Positions 16,794-26,498 are shown, counted from the stretch's first letter. The stretch is DNA of 57,031 nucleotides from CAZKFA01 sp964551925 (GCA_964551925.1 CAZKFA010000006.1:1-57031), one strand, 5' to 3'. The notes: a model not told the origin generated them from the sequence alone. A program made the numbers and translations.

Positions 16794-19700
16794 GTTGGTA
16801 ACACTCCTTTTAAATCATCTCTATGATAAAATCTCAAATCCAGTCCTGGATTGGTTAAAATAGGCAATATCTTTTGATTCCAAAAGAACTCTTCCATCTC
16901 TCCAGGCTTAGTAGTATCAAATTCTTTTACTGAATAATCACCACCAGGTTTGCGCGAATAAAATTTCATATCATAAGTATCAAGCATAAAACTTGGTTTA
17001 CTTACTTGTCCGCCCCAATTAAAAGTATCACTAACAGCAAGAACTGGAAATTTATCAGGCTTAGTCACAGTACCTTGAAACAAATCATCTTCTTGTAATT
17101 CTCTATGCCAGCGATAAGCTTCATAGAGAGAAAGTTTGCTAGCATCACCAATGTCATCTTCTGAGAACTCCTCCGAGTCAAGAAAAGCAGTCTCTTGCTC
17201 TAAATCTTCAGGAATAATATCATCTTCAAGCTGAAATTCTGAACGATCTGAAATATAACTGATACCCTTGTGTCTGTTTGCTAGACCCAATCTGAAGACA
17301 TTAAGCAGATCATAATGTTTTTTGGATAACTTAACTAGATCAGTATGCGCTTTCTGTAAGAGTTTCAATTCAGCTCCATTAATTTCTCCATAACCAGATC
17401 GACGAAAATATAAATCTTTGTGACGATGTCCATGTCCATCTGTATAATGACTATGTCCTATATCAACTTCCCAATTATGATAAGGCTTACTCTTTGGAGG
17501 ATAAGCGTTACAGAGCCCAGCAAGATTAGAAGCGGCACCGATATCTAAGACATTCATATTACGACGATTAGCTTCAGCCACAAAATCCTTTGGACTCAAA
17601 TCAACTTTAGTTAAATCTATTTTTTGCTTGGTGAATCCTCTAAACTCTAATTCTGGGATCAGTGAAGGTCCAATCATATCATTAACAACTTCTGTTGGCA
17701 CCATATAAGCCGCTCGCAGACCATCATTGTGGAAGTGATCATTGTAAACCACCATACTATAATGCACCCTATCACCTTGCCTACCAGTAAGCTCATAGCT
17801 ACTAACCATTGGTGGAGTGATAACCATCATGCCTCTTAGAAAAATATAACTAGTATAAGCAGCGTCATCAATAGCGGTAGCTAACCAAGGTATATTTTGT
17901 TTGTAGACATTAACTTGTTCTCTGATTTGATCAGCGTATAATTGCCTATCTATACGTTTACTAAAACCCACTATTGATGGTATATCTAAGCCATCAACAC
18001 AAAGCCCCTTACCTGGGAACTCTTCACCAGAAGAAGAGTTGGCATAGTAATATTTTTTAGCACTATCTCTAGCAAACCTTTCTAAAGATGATGGTCCCTT
18101 ATCAGGTTTACGCCGAGCTTCAAACATCACTGGACTAAAACCATAATGAATATCAAATACTCTATCAAAGTGTTCCAAAGCCTCTCGGTGAACACGTTCC
18201 ACATTATCCTGTTCGTGATGCAAAGAATATGGTGGTGAATCGACAACATAGTCATGATTGAGAACGGCATTAGAATCATTAACATGCTGATTTTTACTTA
18301 GATTAAATACAGCTGCTCTACCCAGAAGCCTACGATAATGTTCTGGCTGTAAATTACCAGCCAATTCTGCTCGAATAAAAGAAAGTATAGTAGTATTTGG
18401 ATGCCCCATGCCACGTAGAGTACGAATCTGCTGCCTAACTAAATTTAGATTTAAGCCGGTAATTTTATCATGCAAAAATGATGCTAGCGATGTCACATGC
18501 CCATTACCAGAAATTAAATCATCAATTAGTTTCTGATCTGTAGGGTTGAGTAAATAATCAATATATTGATTTCTATGTTCTGGAGTCTTCATCACAAATC
18601 CAAATATCTCTCTTGCTCTTAAACTACCAGCTTGATTTAATCGATTAATTAATAAGTAACAAAGCTTCAATTCATCATCTGGGACTGTGGTCGTAATAGA
18701 CTGGTCAGAGCCAATCTTAGACAGTGATTCAGGCAAAGCAGACAGTAAATCATTTTTGATTTTGCTGACCAAAGTACCATGTAAATTTCCTCGTTCTAGC
18801 TTATCAACAAAAGACAAAACTTTTTTTAATTCTACTCCCTCTAAATGTTTGAAGGCAGCCATAATAATTTCGATATATTGATTGTACTTTTCTCTTACAT
18901 CATCAGCTTTTAAATCAACTGGATTAGCAGTATCATTACCATTCAGCACATCTAGAATTTCATACTCAGCTGCTTCTATATGATCTGCAGAATGGGGCAT
19001 AACATTGGCTAACAAAGATTGAGCAATTGCCGTATTCAACATAAGGGAGCAAGAGTGCAACATAGAAACCTTTCTGACTGTTGCTATTTTTTCTTCAAGA
19101 CTAAAATCATCCTTTATCATTGCTCCAAAAATCAATTGTTGTGTTTCATTTAAACTCTGATAGTCATGGCGCAATTGTTCATCAGTAGCTAATCTACCAA
19201 AAACAGCTAAGGCATCAATGCTAGTTCCCAAGCTGATTTCTTCAAGATTATTGGCTATTAAGCGCAAACTTTTCAATACTTGGTCTGGGAAATAATGCGC
19301 CAGAACTTTGTGTATCGCAGATACTACCTTAGGGTCTATTGGACCAGCTTGTACAATTCGCTTCAATATTTTTAAAGCAGCAATAATATCCTGAGGATTG
19401 CTATCTCCAGAAATTAATTGAGTGATAATATTTGCTTGTGATAAATCTGCCAAATTCTGAGGATGATTTCTGCGCATTGCAACCAGCATATTAAGAGCGC
19501 TACGAGCCTCTTCTTTCGGTAAAGTTTTAATCAATTTTGTAAATAAATTAAATAATTCTTCATCATGCATTGAATTAAAAATAGATAGTTTTTGCATTGC
19601 CGCTACTGTACTCCTTAATCCAAAAGTATTTCTAGCAGCCTTATACAAATTCAGTTGTGCATGATGCGGGCAAAGACCAGAGACTATTTTTTCGTAAGTA

Positions 19701-19966
19701 ACAAGTTTAGTTCTGAGTGGATCAGCCTTAGGATCCAGATCAATAGCCATTCTTGCTTGTAAATAATTTCGAGCTAAATCACTTAAAGCCCGTTCATCTG
19801 GCGATTTAGCATGTTTAAGTCTAAATACCTTATCTAAAGAACTAGCAAAACAAGCAAGTTCTTTATGCTGCAAAAGTTCATCATCAGTAATGTCAGATAA
19901 AGTTCTTGGGGTAGAGCGAAATAACCCAAATAAATTATCAAATAATGGTCTTGCTGTAAAAGTCAA
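16790..19966 (-). CDS. Giant hypothetical protein, 1058 aa
   Basis: Residues 1 to about 560 are helical and Leu-rich, with successive amphipathic helices that could form an alpha-solenoid. Residues from about 570 have a different, aromatic-rich composition. A cluster of histidines (GHSHYTDGHGHRH, around residue 845) may bind metal. An acidic stretch follows near residues 910-940. There is no signal peptide or membrane helix and no recognised domain. The start is a TTG at 19966, preceded by GAGGGTG at about 11 bases; no ATG is available upstream in frame. The gene is coupled to the small proline-rich gene downstream. Confidence 0.65.
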   Translation of the reverse strand: MTFTARPLFDNLFGLFRSTPRTLSDITDDELLQHKELACFASSLDKVFRLKHAKSPDERALSDLARNYLQARMAIDLDPKADPLRTKLVTYEKIVSGLCPHHAQLNLYKAARNTFGLRSTVAAMQKLSIFNSMHDEELFNLFTKLIKTLPKEEARSALNMLVAMRRNHPQNLADLSQANIITQLISGDSNPQDIIAALKILKRIVQAGPIDPKVVSAIHKVLAHYFPDQVLKSLRLIANNLEEISLGTSIDALAVFGRLATDEQLRHDYQSLNETQQLIFGAMIKDDFSLEEKIATVRKVSMLHSCSLMLNTAIAQSLLANVMPHSADHIEAAEYEILDVLNGNDTANPVDLKADDVREKYNQYIEIIMAAFKHLEGVELKKVLSFVDKLERGNLHGTLVSKIKNDLLSALPESLSKIGSDQSITTTVPDDELKLCYLLINRLNQAGSLRAREIFGFVMKTPEHRNQYIDYLLNPTDQKLIDDLISGNGHVTSLASFLHDKITGLNLNLVRQQIRTLRGMGHPNTTILSFIRAELAGNLQPEHYRRLLGRAAVFNLSKNQHVNDSNAVLNHDYVVDSPPYSLHHEQDNVERVHREALEHFDRVFDIHYGFSPVMFEARRKPDKGPSSLERFARDSAKKYYYANSSSGEEFPGKGLCVDGLDIPSIVGFSKRIDRQLYADQIREQVNVYKQNIPWLATAIDDAAYTSYIFLRGMMVITPPMVSSYELTGRQGDRVHYSMVVYNDHFHNDGLRAAYMVPTEVVNDMIGPSLIPELEFRGFTKQKIDLTKVDLSPKDFVAEANRRNMNVLDIGAASNLAGLCNAYPPKSKPYHNWEVDIGHSHYTDGHGHRHKDLYFRRSGYGEINGAELKLLQKAHTDLVKLSKKHYDLLNVFRLGLANRHKGISYISDRSEFQLEDDIIPEDLEQETAFLDSEEFSEDDIGDASKLSLYEAYRWHRELQEDDLFQGTVTKPDKFPVLAVSDTFNWGGQVSKPSFMLDTYDMKFYSRKPGGDYSVKEFDTTKPGEMEEFFWNQKILPILTNPGLDLRFYHRDDLKGVLPT

Positions 19967-20092
19967 AAAACAATCACCCTCGATTGGTTGAATATAAAAA
20001 AAATATTAACATGATATGCTCTTTCCCAATAATTAAGATTCGACTTGTGTCTTTACGAGAGTGTTATTATCTAATCAGGGGGGACTTGCTTG

Positions 20093-21049
20093 ATGGATCC
20101 AGTTGTTTTAACTATGGCCAAAGATCTTGCTACAAGAACGCGAGTTCGTGGACAACAACCCTTAGTATCTGATCTCAAGTCTTCTAGCTTCAATAAAGCT
20201 GAGAGTAGAACGAATGACTTAGATAATTTCACTAATCATTTCATGATCAAAACTTTTATTCCTGAAGCTTCGCATTTTCTTTCGATTATTGGTAATGGTG
20301 TTGCTGCTATTGCAAATATTTTTGATTTCAGTAAAAGCACCAAAAAATTTGCTGATACCTTTGGGTATCTTGGCACTAAGATTTTTTTGATATTGAATGG
20401 AGCAATTAACGCACTAGAATACTTTCAGAAGAAAAATTATTTGGGAGCCATTGGTCACTCTTTAGATGTTTTTGTTGGTTCTTTTGCTCCGCATGATCAT
20501 GTGTACTTAGATCGTGGAAACCCAGTCGGCACTTACACTTACGCTAATACGCTCAATATTATTAATGGTAGAGATAAGTTTGATTCACTGCAAGATCACC
20601 TGCAGCATTTGTCTAGTGGTTTGAAAAAAAGCTTTAATAATATTTTCAGTAGAAATTTCTTTGCTAATTTTAAAGATGTGAATAAAGGTATGTTTGGATC
20701 AATATCTGGAGTCTTGTGTAATGTTGGAGCTTTTATTTGGCACTTCACTGGGCAGGAGAAATTAGCAACTATTGTAAGAGATTTTGGTGGCTTTTTGGTT
20801 GATTTGGAGCAAGCTCATTTTGGACATCTTAAAGAAGGGCGTAATTTCTATTTTGCTTCGGGTTGGGGTTTGATTGGTGGTACTATTTCTGATTTTATGG
20901 CAAAGATGTTGCCAGCTTATAAAAAATCACTTGTACCTCTGAGTCTTGCAATAGATGGGGTTGGTAGATATCTTCTGCGTATGGCGCATAATCATGGTGA
21001 GATTACTAAGATGAAATCTAAGCCGGCACTTGCTCCGATGGCGGCATAA
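20093..21049 (+). CDS. Hypothetical protein, 318 aa
   Basis: A strong Shine-Dalgarno sequence (AGGGGGG, 20077-20083) precedes ATG 20093, which I prefer over the adjacent TTG at 20090. The product has a polar N-terminus of about 45 residues followed by several moderately hydrophobic, possibly amphipathic helices (FLSIIGNGVAAIANIF; GAFIWHF). It ends in a Lys/Ala/Pro tail. It could associate with membranes, but no clear transmembrane topology is visible. No family is recognised. It is divergent from the giant protein gene. A TGT-TATTAT box at 20061-20069 is a candidate extended -10. Confidence 0.65.
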   Translation: MDPVVLTMAKDLATRTRVRGQQPLVSDLKSSSFNKAESRTNDLDNFTNHFMIKTFIPEASHFLSIIGNGVAAIANIFDFSKSTKKFADTFGYLGTKIFLILNGAINALEYFQKKNYLGAIGHSLDVFVGSFAPHDHVYLDRGNPVGTYTYANTLNIINGRDKFDSLQDHLQHLSSGLKKSFNNIFSRNFFANFKDVNKGMFGSISGVLCNVGAFIWHFTGQEKLATIVRDFGGFLVDLEQAHFGHLKEGRNFYFASGWGLIGGTISDFMAKMLPAYKKSLVPLSLAIDGVGRYLLRMAHNHGEITKMKSKPALAPMAA

Positions 21050-21079
21050 TAGGTCTAATAAGTCTTGTAAAATATAAGA

Positions 21080-22252
21080 GTGAATAATATATTATCCAAT
21101 GACCCCATTATTATTATTGGTGCTGGACCGGCTGGTTATAAAGTAGCTTTGGAATTAAGGAAACAATTTTCAGCACAAAAAATTATTCTTATAGAAAAAA
21201 ACAAACTTGGTGGAACATGTCTGCACGCCGGTTGTATTCCTAGTAAGCAATTAGCTTCTATTTCTGATCTTAATGATTATCCACGAGTCCTTAAAAAAAA
21301 TTTGTTGATATTAGAAAAAGCCATCGCTAGTGAATTAAAGCAAGCCGAGATAGAAGTTGTTTTCGCCGAGGCTGTGATTCGTGAAGATGGATCTGTGAGT
21401 TGCAATGGAATAGAATTAGAGTATTCTCATTTGGTGATTGCAATAGGCTCTAAACCTAAGTCTCTGATTGGTTTTGAGGGGGCTTTGAATAGTGATAGTT
21501 TTTTTGCTGAAAGCAACCTTGCTAAAGGCTTCGCTGATAAATATTGTTTTATTGGTGGTGGCTATATTGGTGTAGAGTTGGCTTCAATGCTTGCTAAGCA
21601 TGGTAAACAAGTGAGAATATTAGAAGCACAATCAGAGATTATGGGTTTTTTGGATCCTTTGCTGCAAGAAAAAATTATTCAAGAGCTAAAAAAAGAAGGT
21701 GTACGAATCGAAACTTCAGTCAGAGAGATTAAGACTCATTCTGATGAAACAGTAGTAGTCTCAATTGGCAGAGAAAAAAATATTACAAATCTACCAATAG
21801 CAGAAAATATTCATATCATTGGAGATGCTAGTCAAGGAGCAGCTTTGGCGCATTATGCTTATGCACAAGCCAGAGCTCTTGCTTATAAGTTAGCTGCTAA
21901 GAGTTTTGAGATCAAGCATATACCTTATGTGATTTTTACCAATCCTGAACTCGCTGGCATTGGGCTTAATAGCACTCAAGCAGAACAACAATATGGTAAG
22001 GATAATATTGAAACAATAGTTATTAATTGGGCAAGTAATGCCAAGGCTCGTATCGTTGGTGCTGAACGTGGTTTGACGAAGTGGGTAATATTAAAAGAGA
22101 CTTCTTGTATTCTTGGTTGTCATTTGTTTGGTGAGGGCGCTACTGATCTGATCTCTATCGCAGTGCCGATGATTAATCAAAATCTCACTATAAAGGATAT
22201 TGAGCAGATGGTATTCCCACATCCTACTTTGGGAGAGTTGTTTGCTTTTTGA
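21080..22252 (+). CDS. lpd: Dihydrolipoamide dehydrogenase, compact form
   Basis: L protein of the glycine cleavage system (and possibly 2-oxoacid dehydrogenases), reoxidising dihydrolipoyl-GcvH with NAD+. The FAD motif GAGPAG, redox cysteines C47/C52 (GGTCLHAGCIPSK), NAD motif GGGYIGVE, second FAD motif (IGDASQGAALAHYA) and C-terminal catalytic HPTLGE are all present. At 390 residues it is 70-80 shorter than typical Lpd; the shortening lies in the regions between these motifs, and the active site seems intact. The start is a GTG at 21080 with TAAAAT ending 6 bases upstream and no Shine-Dalgarno site. gcvT follows, so this is very likely the GCS enzyme. Confidence 0.9.
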   Translation: MNNILSNDPIIIIGAGPAGYKVALELRKQFSAQKIILIEKNKLGGTCLHAGCIPSKQLASISDLNDYPRVLKKNLLILEKAIASELKQAEIEVVFAEAVIREDGSVSCNGIELEYSHLVIAIGSKPKSLIGFEGALNSDSFFAESNLAKGFADKYCFIGGGYIGVELASMLAKHGKQVRILEAQSEIMGFLDPLLQEKIIQELKKEGVRIETSVREIKTHSDETVVVSIGREKNITNLPIAENIHIIGDASQGAALAHYAYAQARALAYKLAAKSFEIKHIPYVIFTNPELAGIGLNSTQAEQQYGKDNIETIVINWASNAKARIVGAERGLTKWVILKETSCILGCHLFGEGATDLISIAVPMINQNLTIKDIEQMVFPHPTLGELFAF

Positions 22253-22281
22253 TATAATTGTATAATTATCTTAGACCTATT

Positions 22282-23340
22282 ATGCAAATCCCTATTAGTC
22301 ATAGCTTCAATCTAGAACATGGCGCGAGGTTCGCTAATTTTAACGGTTGGCAGATGCCGACTTTTTACACTGGTATTATTGAGGAGCATAAAGCAACAAG
22401 AACTCATATCGGATTATTTGACGTATCTCATATGGGGCGTTGGTGGATTATTGGTAAGGAAGCTAGTCGTTTCTTGGATTATATTACAACAAACTCAGTT
22501 GCTAGATTGCAATCAGGTAGAGGTTTATATACACTGATGTTAAATGAGAGTGGTGGTATTATTGACGACCTGATTGTTTATAAGATTGATGACGCTAAAT
22601 TCCTTTTAGTGAATAATGCTGGTAATCATCAGGTGGATAGTGATTGGCTGCATGCACAAGCAAAAGGCTTCGCTGTAGAGTTAGTTGATATAACTAAGAG
22701 TTGGGGACAAATTGCAATCCAAGGACCTAGCGCAAAAGCTGCTGTTGAGAAGCTTTTGGGTTTAGATAAATCTTTAAAATATTTTGATTTTGTAGAACTT
22801 GGTGAGCTTGTTATCGCAGCGACTGGTTATACTGGCGAAGACGGCTATGAACTTTATGCTCCATCGGTAATTTTGATGAGAATTTGGAATGATCTTATTG
22901 ATGATTACCAAGCGGTGCCTTGTGGCTTGGGTTCTAGGGATCTATTAAGATTAGAAGCGGGCTATCCATTGCATGGTAATGACATTGACCAAGAGACTAC
23001 TCCTTATGAAGCAGGGCTGGATTGGGTTGTAAAAATGGATAAGGATTTTATTGGTAAGGATCATTGCATGCGCAAAGATAAAAAAATAATCGGATTAAGT
23101 TTTACTGAAGGAGATAAAATTTTGCCAAGACACGGCACAATACTTCTTGATAATCTTGGTGATACAGTTGGTGTTATTAGCAGTGGTAATTTCTCGCCAA
23201 TATTGAATCGAGCAATTGCGATCGGTTATCTCAATAGCGAAGCCACAGAAGTCTATGTCAATATGCGTGGACAGAAATTTAAGGCAGATATTGCTAGTAC
23301 TAGATTTTATAGTGCCATTAAAAAAGCTATAATAAAGTAG
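22282..23340 (+). CDS. gcvT: Aminomethyltransferase (glycine cleavage T protein)
   Basis: Transfers the methylene group from aminomethyl-GcvH to tetrahydrofolate, releasing ammonia. The 352-residue protein shows the family's N-terminal HGARFANFNGWQMPTFY and HIGLFDVSHMGR, the TGYTGEDGYE motif, and LGSRDLLRLEAGYPLHGND near residue 235. I chose ATG 22282, because the family begins just before this point; a TTG at 22258 would add eight residues. TATAAT at 22261-22266 predicts a leader of about 9 bases. The gene directly precedes gpmI, and its last codons contain the gpmI -10. Confidence 0.95.
   Translation: MQIPISHSFNLEHGARFANFNGWQMPTFYTGIIEEHKATRTHIGLFDVSHMGRWWIIGKEASRFLDYITTNSVARLQSGRGLYTLMLNESGGIIDDLIVYKIDDAKFLLVNNAGNHQVDSDWLHAQAKGFAVELVDITKSWGQIAIQGPSAKAAVEKLLGLDKSLKYFDFVELGELVIAATGYTGEDGYELYAPSVILMRIWNDLIDDYQAVPCGLGSRDLLRLEAGYPLHGNDIDQETTPYEAGLDWVVKMDKDFIGKDHCMRKDKKIIGLSFTEGDKILPRHGTILLDNLGDTVGVISSGNFSPILNRAIAIGYLNSEATEVYVNMRGQKFKADIASTRFYSAIKKAIIK
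23328..23333 (+). promoter_or_regulatory. -10 box of gpmI inside gcvT 3' end
   Basis: TATAAT lies within the last codons of gcvT and ends exactly 7 bases before the gpmI ATG at 23341. gpmI could therefore be both cotranscribed with gcvT and transcribed alone as a leaderless message. Confidence 0.6.
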
Positions 23341-24894
23341 ATGCAAAAGGTTCTACTATTAATTCTTGACGGCTGGGGTTATAATCCAGGTTCCAAAGCT
23401 AATGCTATTGAGGCGGCTAACACTCCTTGTTATGATCATTTGCTGGCGACTTATCCTAATACTTTATTAGAAGCTAGCGGGGTCTATGTTGGATTACCAG
23501 AAGGTATTATGGGTAATTCAGAGGTTGGTCATGAGAATATTGGCGCAGGTAGAATTAATAAGCAAAAACTCACTATGATCTCTGATTTAGTTAAGTCAGG
23601 AGAATTTTTCCAAAATCAAGTTTTAACTGATGCCTTTGATCACGCTCTTAAATATAATTCTAAAGTGCATTTTATGGGCTTGATCTCAGAAGGTGATGTC
23701 CATGCGCATTTGGGGCATCTAGATGGCTTGATAGAGTTTGCATCTCGTAAGAAACTTGCTAAAGAAAAAGTATTTTTGCATGCAATTAGTGATGGTAGAG
23801 ATGACCCGCCTTATGTCGCGGAGCATTTGATGAAGCGCTATGAACCTAAGATTAATATTGCTACAGTTTCTGGTAGGTATTGGGCTATGGACCGGGATAA
23901 TAACTGGGATCGAATTGAGAAGTATTATCAATGTGTTACTCAGGGTCTTGGTAATAAATCTAGTACAGGCTCAAAGGCAATCACTGACGGCTATGCCTTG
24001 GCTAAATCGGGTCTTAATCCTACGGGTGATTCTGATGAGTTTATTTTACCGACTGTAGTGAATACGGCTGGTTTAATTAGTGACAATGATGCTGTGATTT
24101 TTTTCAACTTTAGACCAGACAGAGCACGTGAGATTTCTAAGCGTCTAGGCATGGACAGTAATTTGCAGAATCTTCACTATACTTGCTTCACTGATTATAG
24201 TAGTGATATCAAATTACCAGTAGCTTTTAGCAGTAGTAGTTTGCCAAAACAAAATTATCACAATACTCTTGGTGAGTTGGTTTCAAATGCTGGTTATAAT
24301 CAATTCCGTATTGCTGAGACAGAGAAGTTTAATCACGTAACAATGTTTTTTAATTCAGGACGCAAAGAACCATTCATGAATGAAGATAGATTATTGATTC
24401 CAAGCCCGAAGGTAGCGACTTATGATTTGCAGCCAGAGATGAGCTTGGGCTGTGTTACAGACGGTTTGTTGGCGGCTATGGCTAATAAGGATAAAGATTA
24501 CAAATTAATAGTTTGTAATTTTGCTAATCCTGATATGGTTGGTCATACTGGTAGCTGGCAAGCAGTAACTAAAGCAATAGAGGCTGTTGATAAGTCTTTG
24601 GAGAAGATCCTTGCTAAAGCTAAAGAAACTGGTTATGTTGTGATGTTAACTGCCGATCATGGCAATGCTGATCAGATGTCCGAGGCTGATGGCTCTGTGC
24701 GAACCGCGCACAGTTGCAATAGAGTACCATTTATAATTATTAACTCTGCTGAAGAAATAAAATTGCGCTCGCCTCAATCAGATCCTACTGATCTTACTAA
24801 TAGTCTAGGTTTAGCCAATATTGCAGCAACAATAGTAGAATATTTAGAAATAAAACAGCCAATAGAGATGACGGCAAAAAGTTTAATTATTTAA
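23341..24894 (+). CDS. gpmI: Cofactor-independent phosphoglycerate mutase
   Basis: Manganese-dependent interconversion of 3- and 2-phosphoglycerate in glycolysis. The 517-residue length is normal. The N-terminal LILDGWGYN metal site, catalytic serine S60 in MGNSEVGHENIGAGR, HAISDGRDDPP, and the C-terminal metal sites MLTADHGNAD and AHSCNRVPF are all present. The ATG follows the gcvT stop without a spacer. Its last 12 bases overlap the convergent gene at 24883. Confidence 0.96.
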   Translation: MQKVLLLILDGWGYNPGSKANAIEAANTPCYDHLLATYPNTLLEASGVYVGLPEGIMGNSEVGHENIGAGRINKQKLTMISDLVKSGEFFQNQVLTDAFDHALKYNSKVHFMGLISEGDVHAHLGHLDGLIEFASRKKLAKEKVFLHAISDGRDDPPYVAEHLMKRYEPKINIATVSGRYWAMDRDNNWDRIEKYYQCVTQGLGNKSSTGSKAITDGYALAKSGLNPTGDSDEFILPTVVNTAGLISDNDAVIFFNFRPDRAREISKRLGMDSNLQNLHYTCFTDYSSDIKLPVAFSSSSLPKQNYHNTLGELVSNAGYNQFRIAETEKFNHVTMFFNSGRKEPFMNEDRLLIPSPKVATYDLQPEMSLGCVTDGLLAAMANKDKDYKLIVCNFANPDMVGHTGSWQAVTKAIEAVDKSLEKILAKAKETGYVVMLTADHGNADQMSEADGSVRTAHSCNRVPFIIINSAEEIKLRSPQSDPTDLTNSLGLANIAATIVEYLEIKQPIEMTAKSLII

Positions 24895-25347
24895 TTTCAA
24901 AAATCTTTTATAAATTAAATCAACAGTGTTTATAAAATCTCTCAAAGTCATATCCTTATGATTTTTACTACCAATACCAGTAAAACAAGTTTGATTATCA
25001 AGATACAGTGGATCTGCAAATAATTCTTTAGATATGTGACCAAGAGGGGTGTTAGTCACAGCGGCTTCTACGGTACAGCCATAACGATACTGCTCACAAC
25101 GATCATGATATGTTTGCACAGATGAACTAATGTTTTCATTATCAAGTTTATCTGCAAAAGCTTCATCAATGGTATTTAGAACTGTTTTATTGATTTGTGG
25201 CAAATCTCGCTGATTTAAAGCTCTTAAAACTTCAAGTCTCATTTGCGCGGTAAACAAAGGAGCTCCCTTAGCAGCACGCGGAGCTGTCATATTATTAAAA
25301 TAGTTTTTTACACGATTAGACCAAGGATTGTGTTCTGCTGGGGTCAT
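24883..25347 (-). CDS. Hypothetical protein, 154 aa
   Basis: The ATG overlaps the stop codon of mtnA (ATGA), implying translational coupling. The 154-residue soluble protein has three cysteines, two in a CEQYRYGC stretch and one in TCFTGIG, and a helical C-terminus. No family is recognised. A role with MtnA is suggested only by the coupling. Its 3' end overlaps gpmI by 12 bases on the other strand. Confidence 0.6.
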   Translation of the reverse strand: MTPAEHNPWSNRVKNYFNNMTAPRAAKGAPLFTAQMRLEVLRALNQRDLPQINKTVLNTIDEAFADKLDNENISSSVQTYHDRCEQYRYGCTVEAAVTNTPLGHISKELFADPLYLDNQTCFTGIGSKNHKDMTLRDFINTVDLIYKRFLKLNN

Positions 25348-26491
25348 AATATTCCATTCTCGGTAATTATAGCTGTGATCAAATCTCTAGGGCTAGTATC
25401 AAAGGCTGGGTTAACACAAGAAATATTCTCTACGGTGCAAATTTGAGAATTAATATGAGTAACTTCACTAAAGTCTCTTTCTTCAATTACTATCTCTGAG
25501 CCGGATTGAATACCAAGATCAAAGGTACTATGTGGTGCTGCTACATAGAAAGGAATATNNNNNNNNNNNNNNNNNNNNNNNNNNNNNNNNNNNNNNNNNN
25601 NNNNNNNNNNNNNNNNNNNNNNNNNNNNNNNNNNNNNNNNNNNNNNNNNNNNNNNNNNGATTGAATACCAAGATCAAAGGTACTATGTGGTGCTGCTACA
25701 TAGAAAGGAATATTGTGATATTTAGCAAGCACTGCTAATGAATAAGTTCCTATCTTGTTGGCGACATCACCATTAGCTGTGATTCTGTCAGCACCTACGA
25801 TAACAGCATCAATTAAGCCTTGTTGCATTAAGTACCCAGCCATGTTATCGGTGTTGAGAGTGACTGGAATGCCGTCGTAATCTAGCTCCCATACGGTCAA
25901 TCTGGCTCCTTGTTGGCGCGGGCGAGTTTCGTTCGCGTAGACTCTTTCAATAAGATCTTTTTCAAATAAAGATCTAACTACTCCTAATGCCGTGCCATAA
26001 CCACCAGTTGCTAGTGCGCCAGCGTTGCAGTGAGTCATAATTCTGAGTTTTTTTGTACCGCTAGCCAAAAGTTCCGCGCCATTTTTGCCAATTGCTTTGC
26101 AGCGATTGATGTCATCTTCTTGTATCCATAGAGCTTTGGCTAATAATTGATTATAGTCATTAGTCTCTAAGTTTTGCATTTGATCAAGAGCCCACATGAG
26201 ATTGACAGCTGTTGGTCTGGTTGAGCGCAGAAGCTTATCTGCTTGAATTAAATCTTCGCCATTTTGTGCTGCAAGCACTATCCCGAAGGCGGCTGAGATG
26301 CCAATCAATGGTGCTCCGCGTACAACCATGTCTTTGATTGCTTTTGCCATGTCAGCAGTATTGCGGATTTCTTGGTAGCTAAGTTTATATGGCAGCTCTC
26401 GCTGATCTATTACTCTTACTAGTTTTTCTTTAGGATCCCACTCCAAAGGCAGTAGCTTAGAGCTTTTGTGTTTACTTTCTACCAAAGTCAT
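25344..26491 (-). CDS. mtnA: Methylthioribose-1-phosphate isomerase
   Basis: Methionine-salvage enzyme of the eIF2B-like family, converting 5-methylthioribose-1-phosphate to the ribulose form. Landmarks are VRGAPLIGISAAFG, THCNAGALATGGYGTALGV (catalytic cysteine), VGADRITANGDVANKIGTY (catalytic aspartate) and the C-terminal NPAFDTSPRDLITAIITENG. A 100-N gap flanked by an identical 55-bp duplication interrupts it. Merging the copies yields a continuous 330-codon frame, so the true gene is intact. The C-terminal part after the gap is at 25344-25503. No other methionine-salvage gene is seen in this window. Confidence 0.92.
25504..25713. repeat. Assembly gap flanked by 55-bp artificial duplication
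   Basis: Bases 25504-25558 and 25659-25713 are identical and flank exactly 100 N inside mtnA. The same 55-bp length as at the lipM gap shows a k-mer overlap artefact; collapsing it restores the frame. Confidence 0.93.
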
Positions 26492-26498
26492 TAATATA

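Noticed and set aside
23719..23931. Minus-strand frame inside gpmI
   Set aside because: Fully contained in a confidently assigned gene, with no start signal and no recognisable domain.
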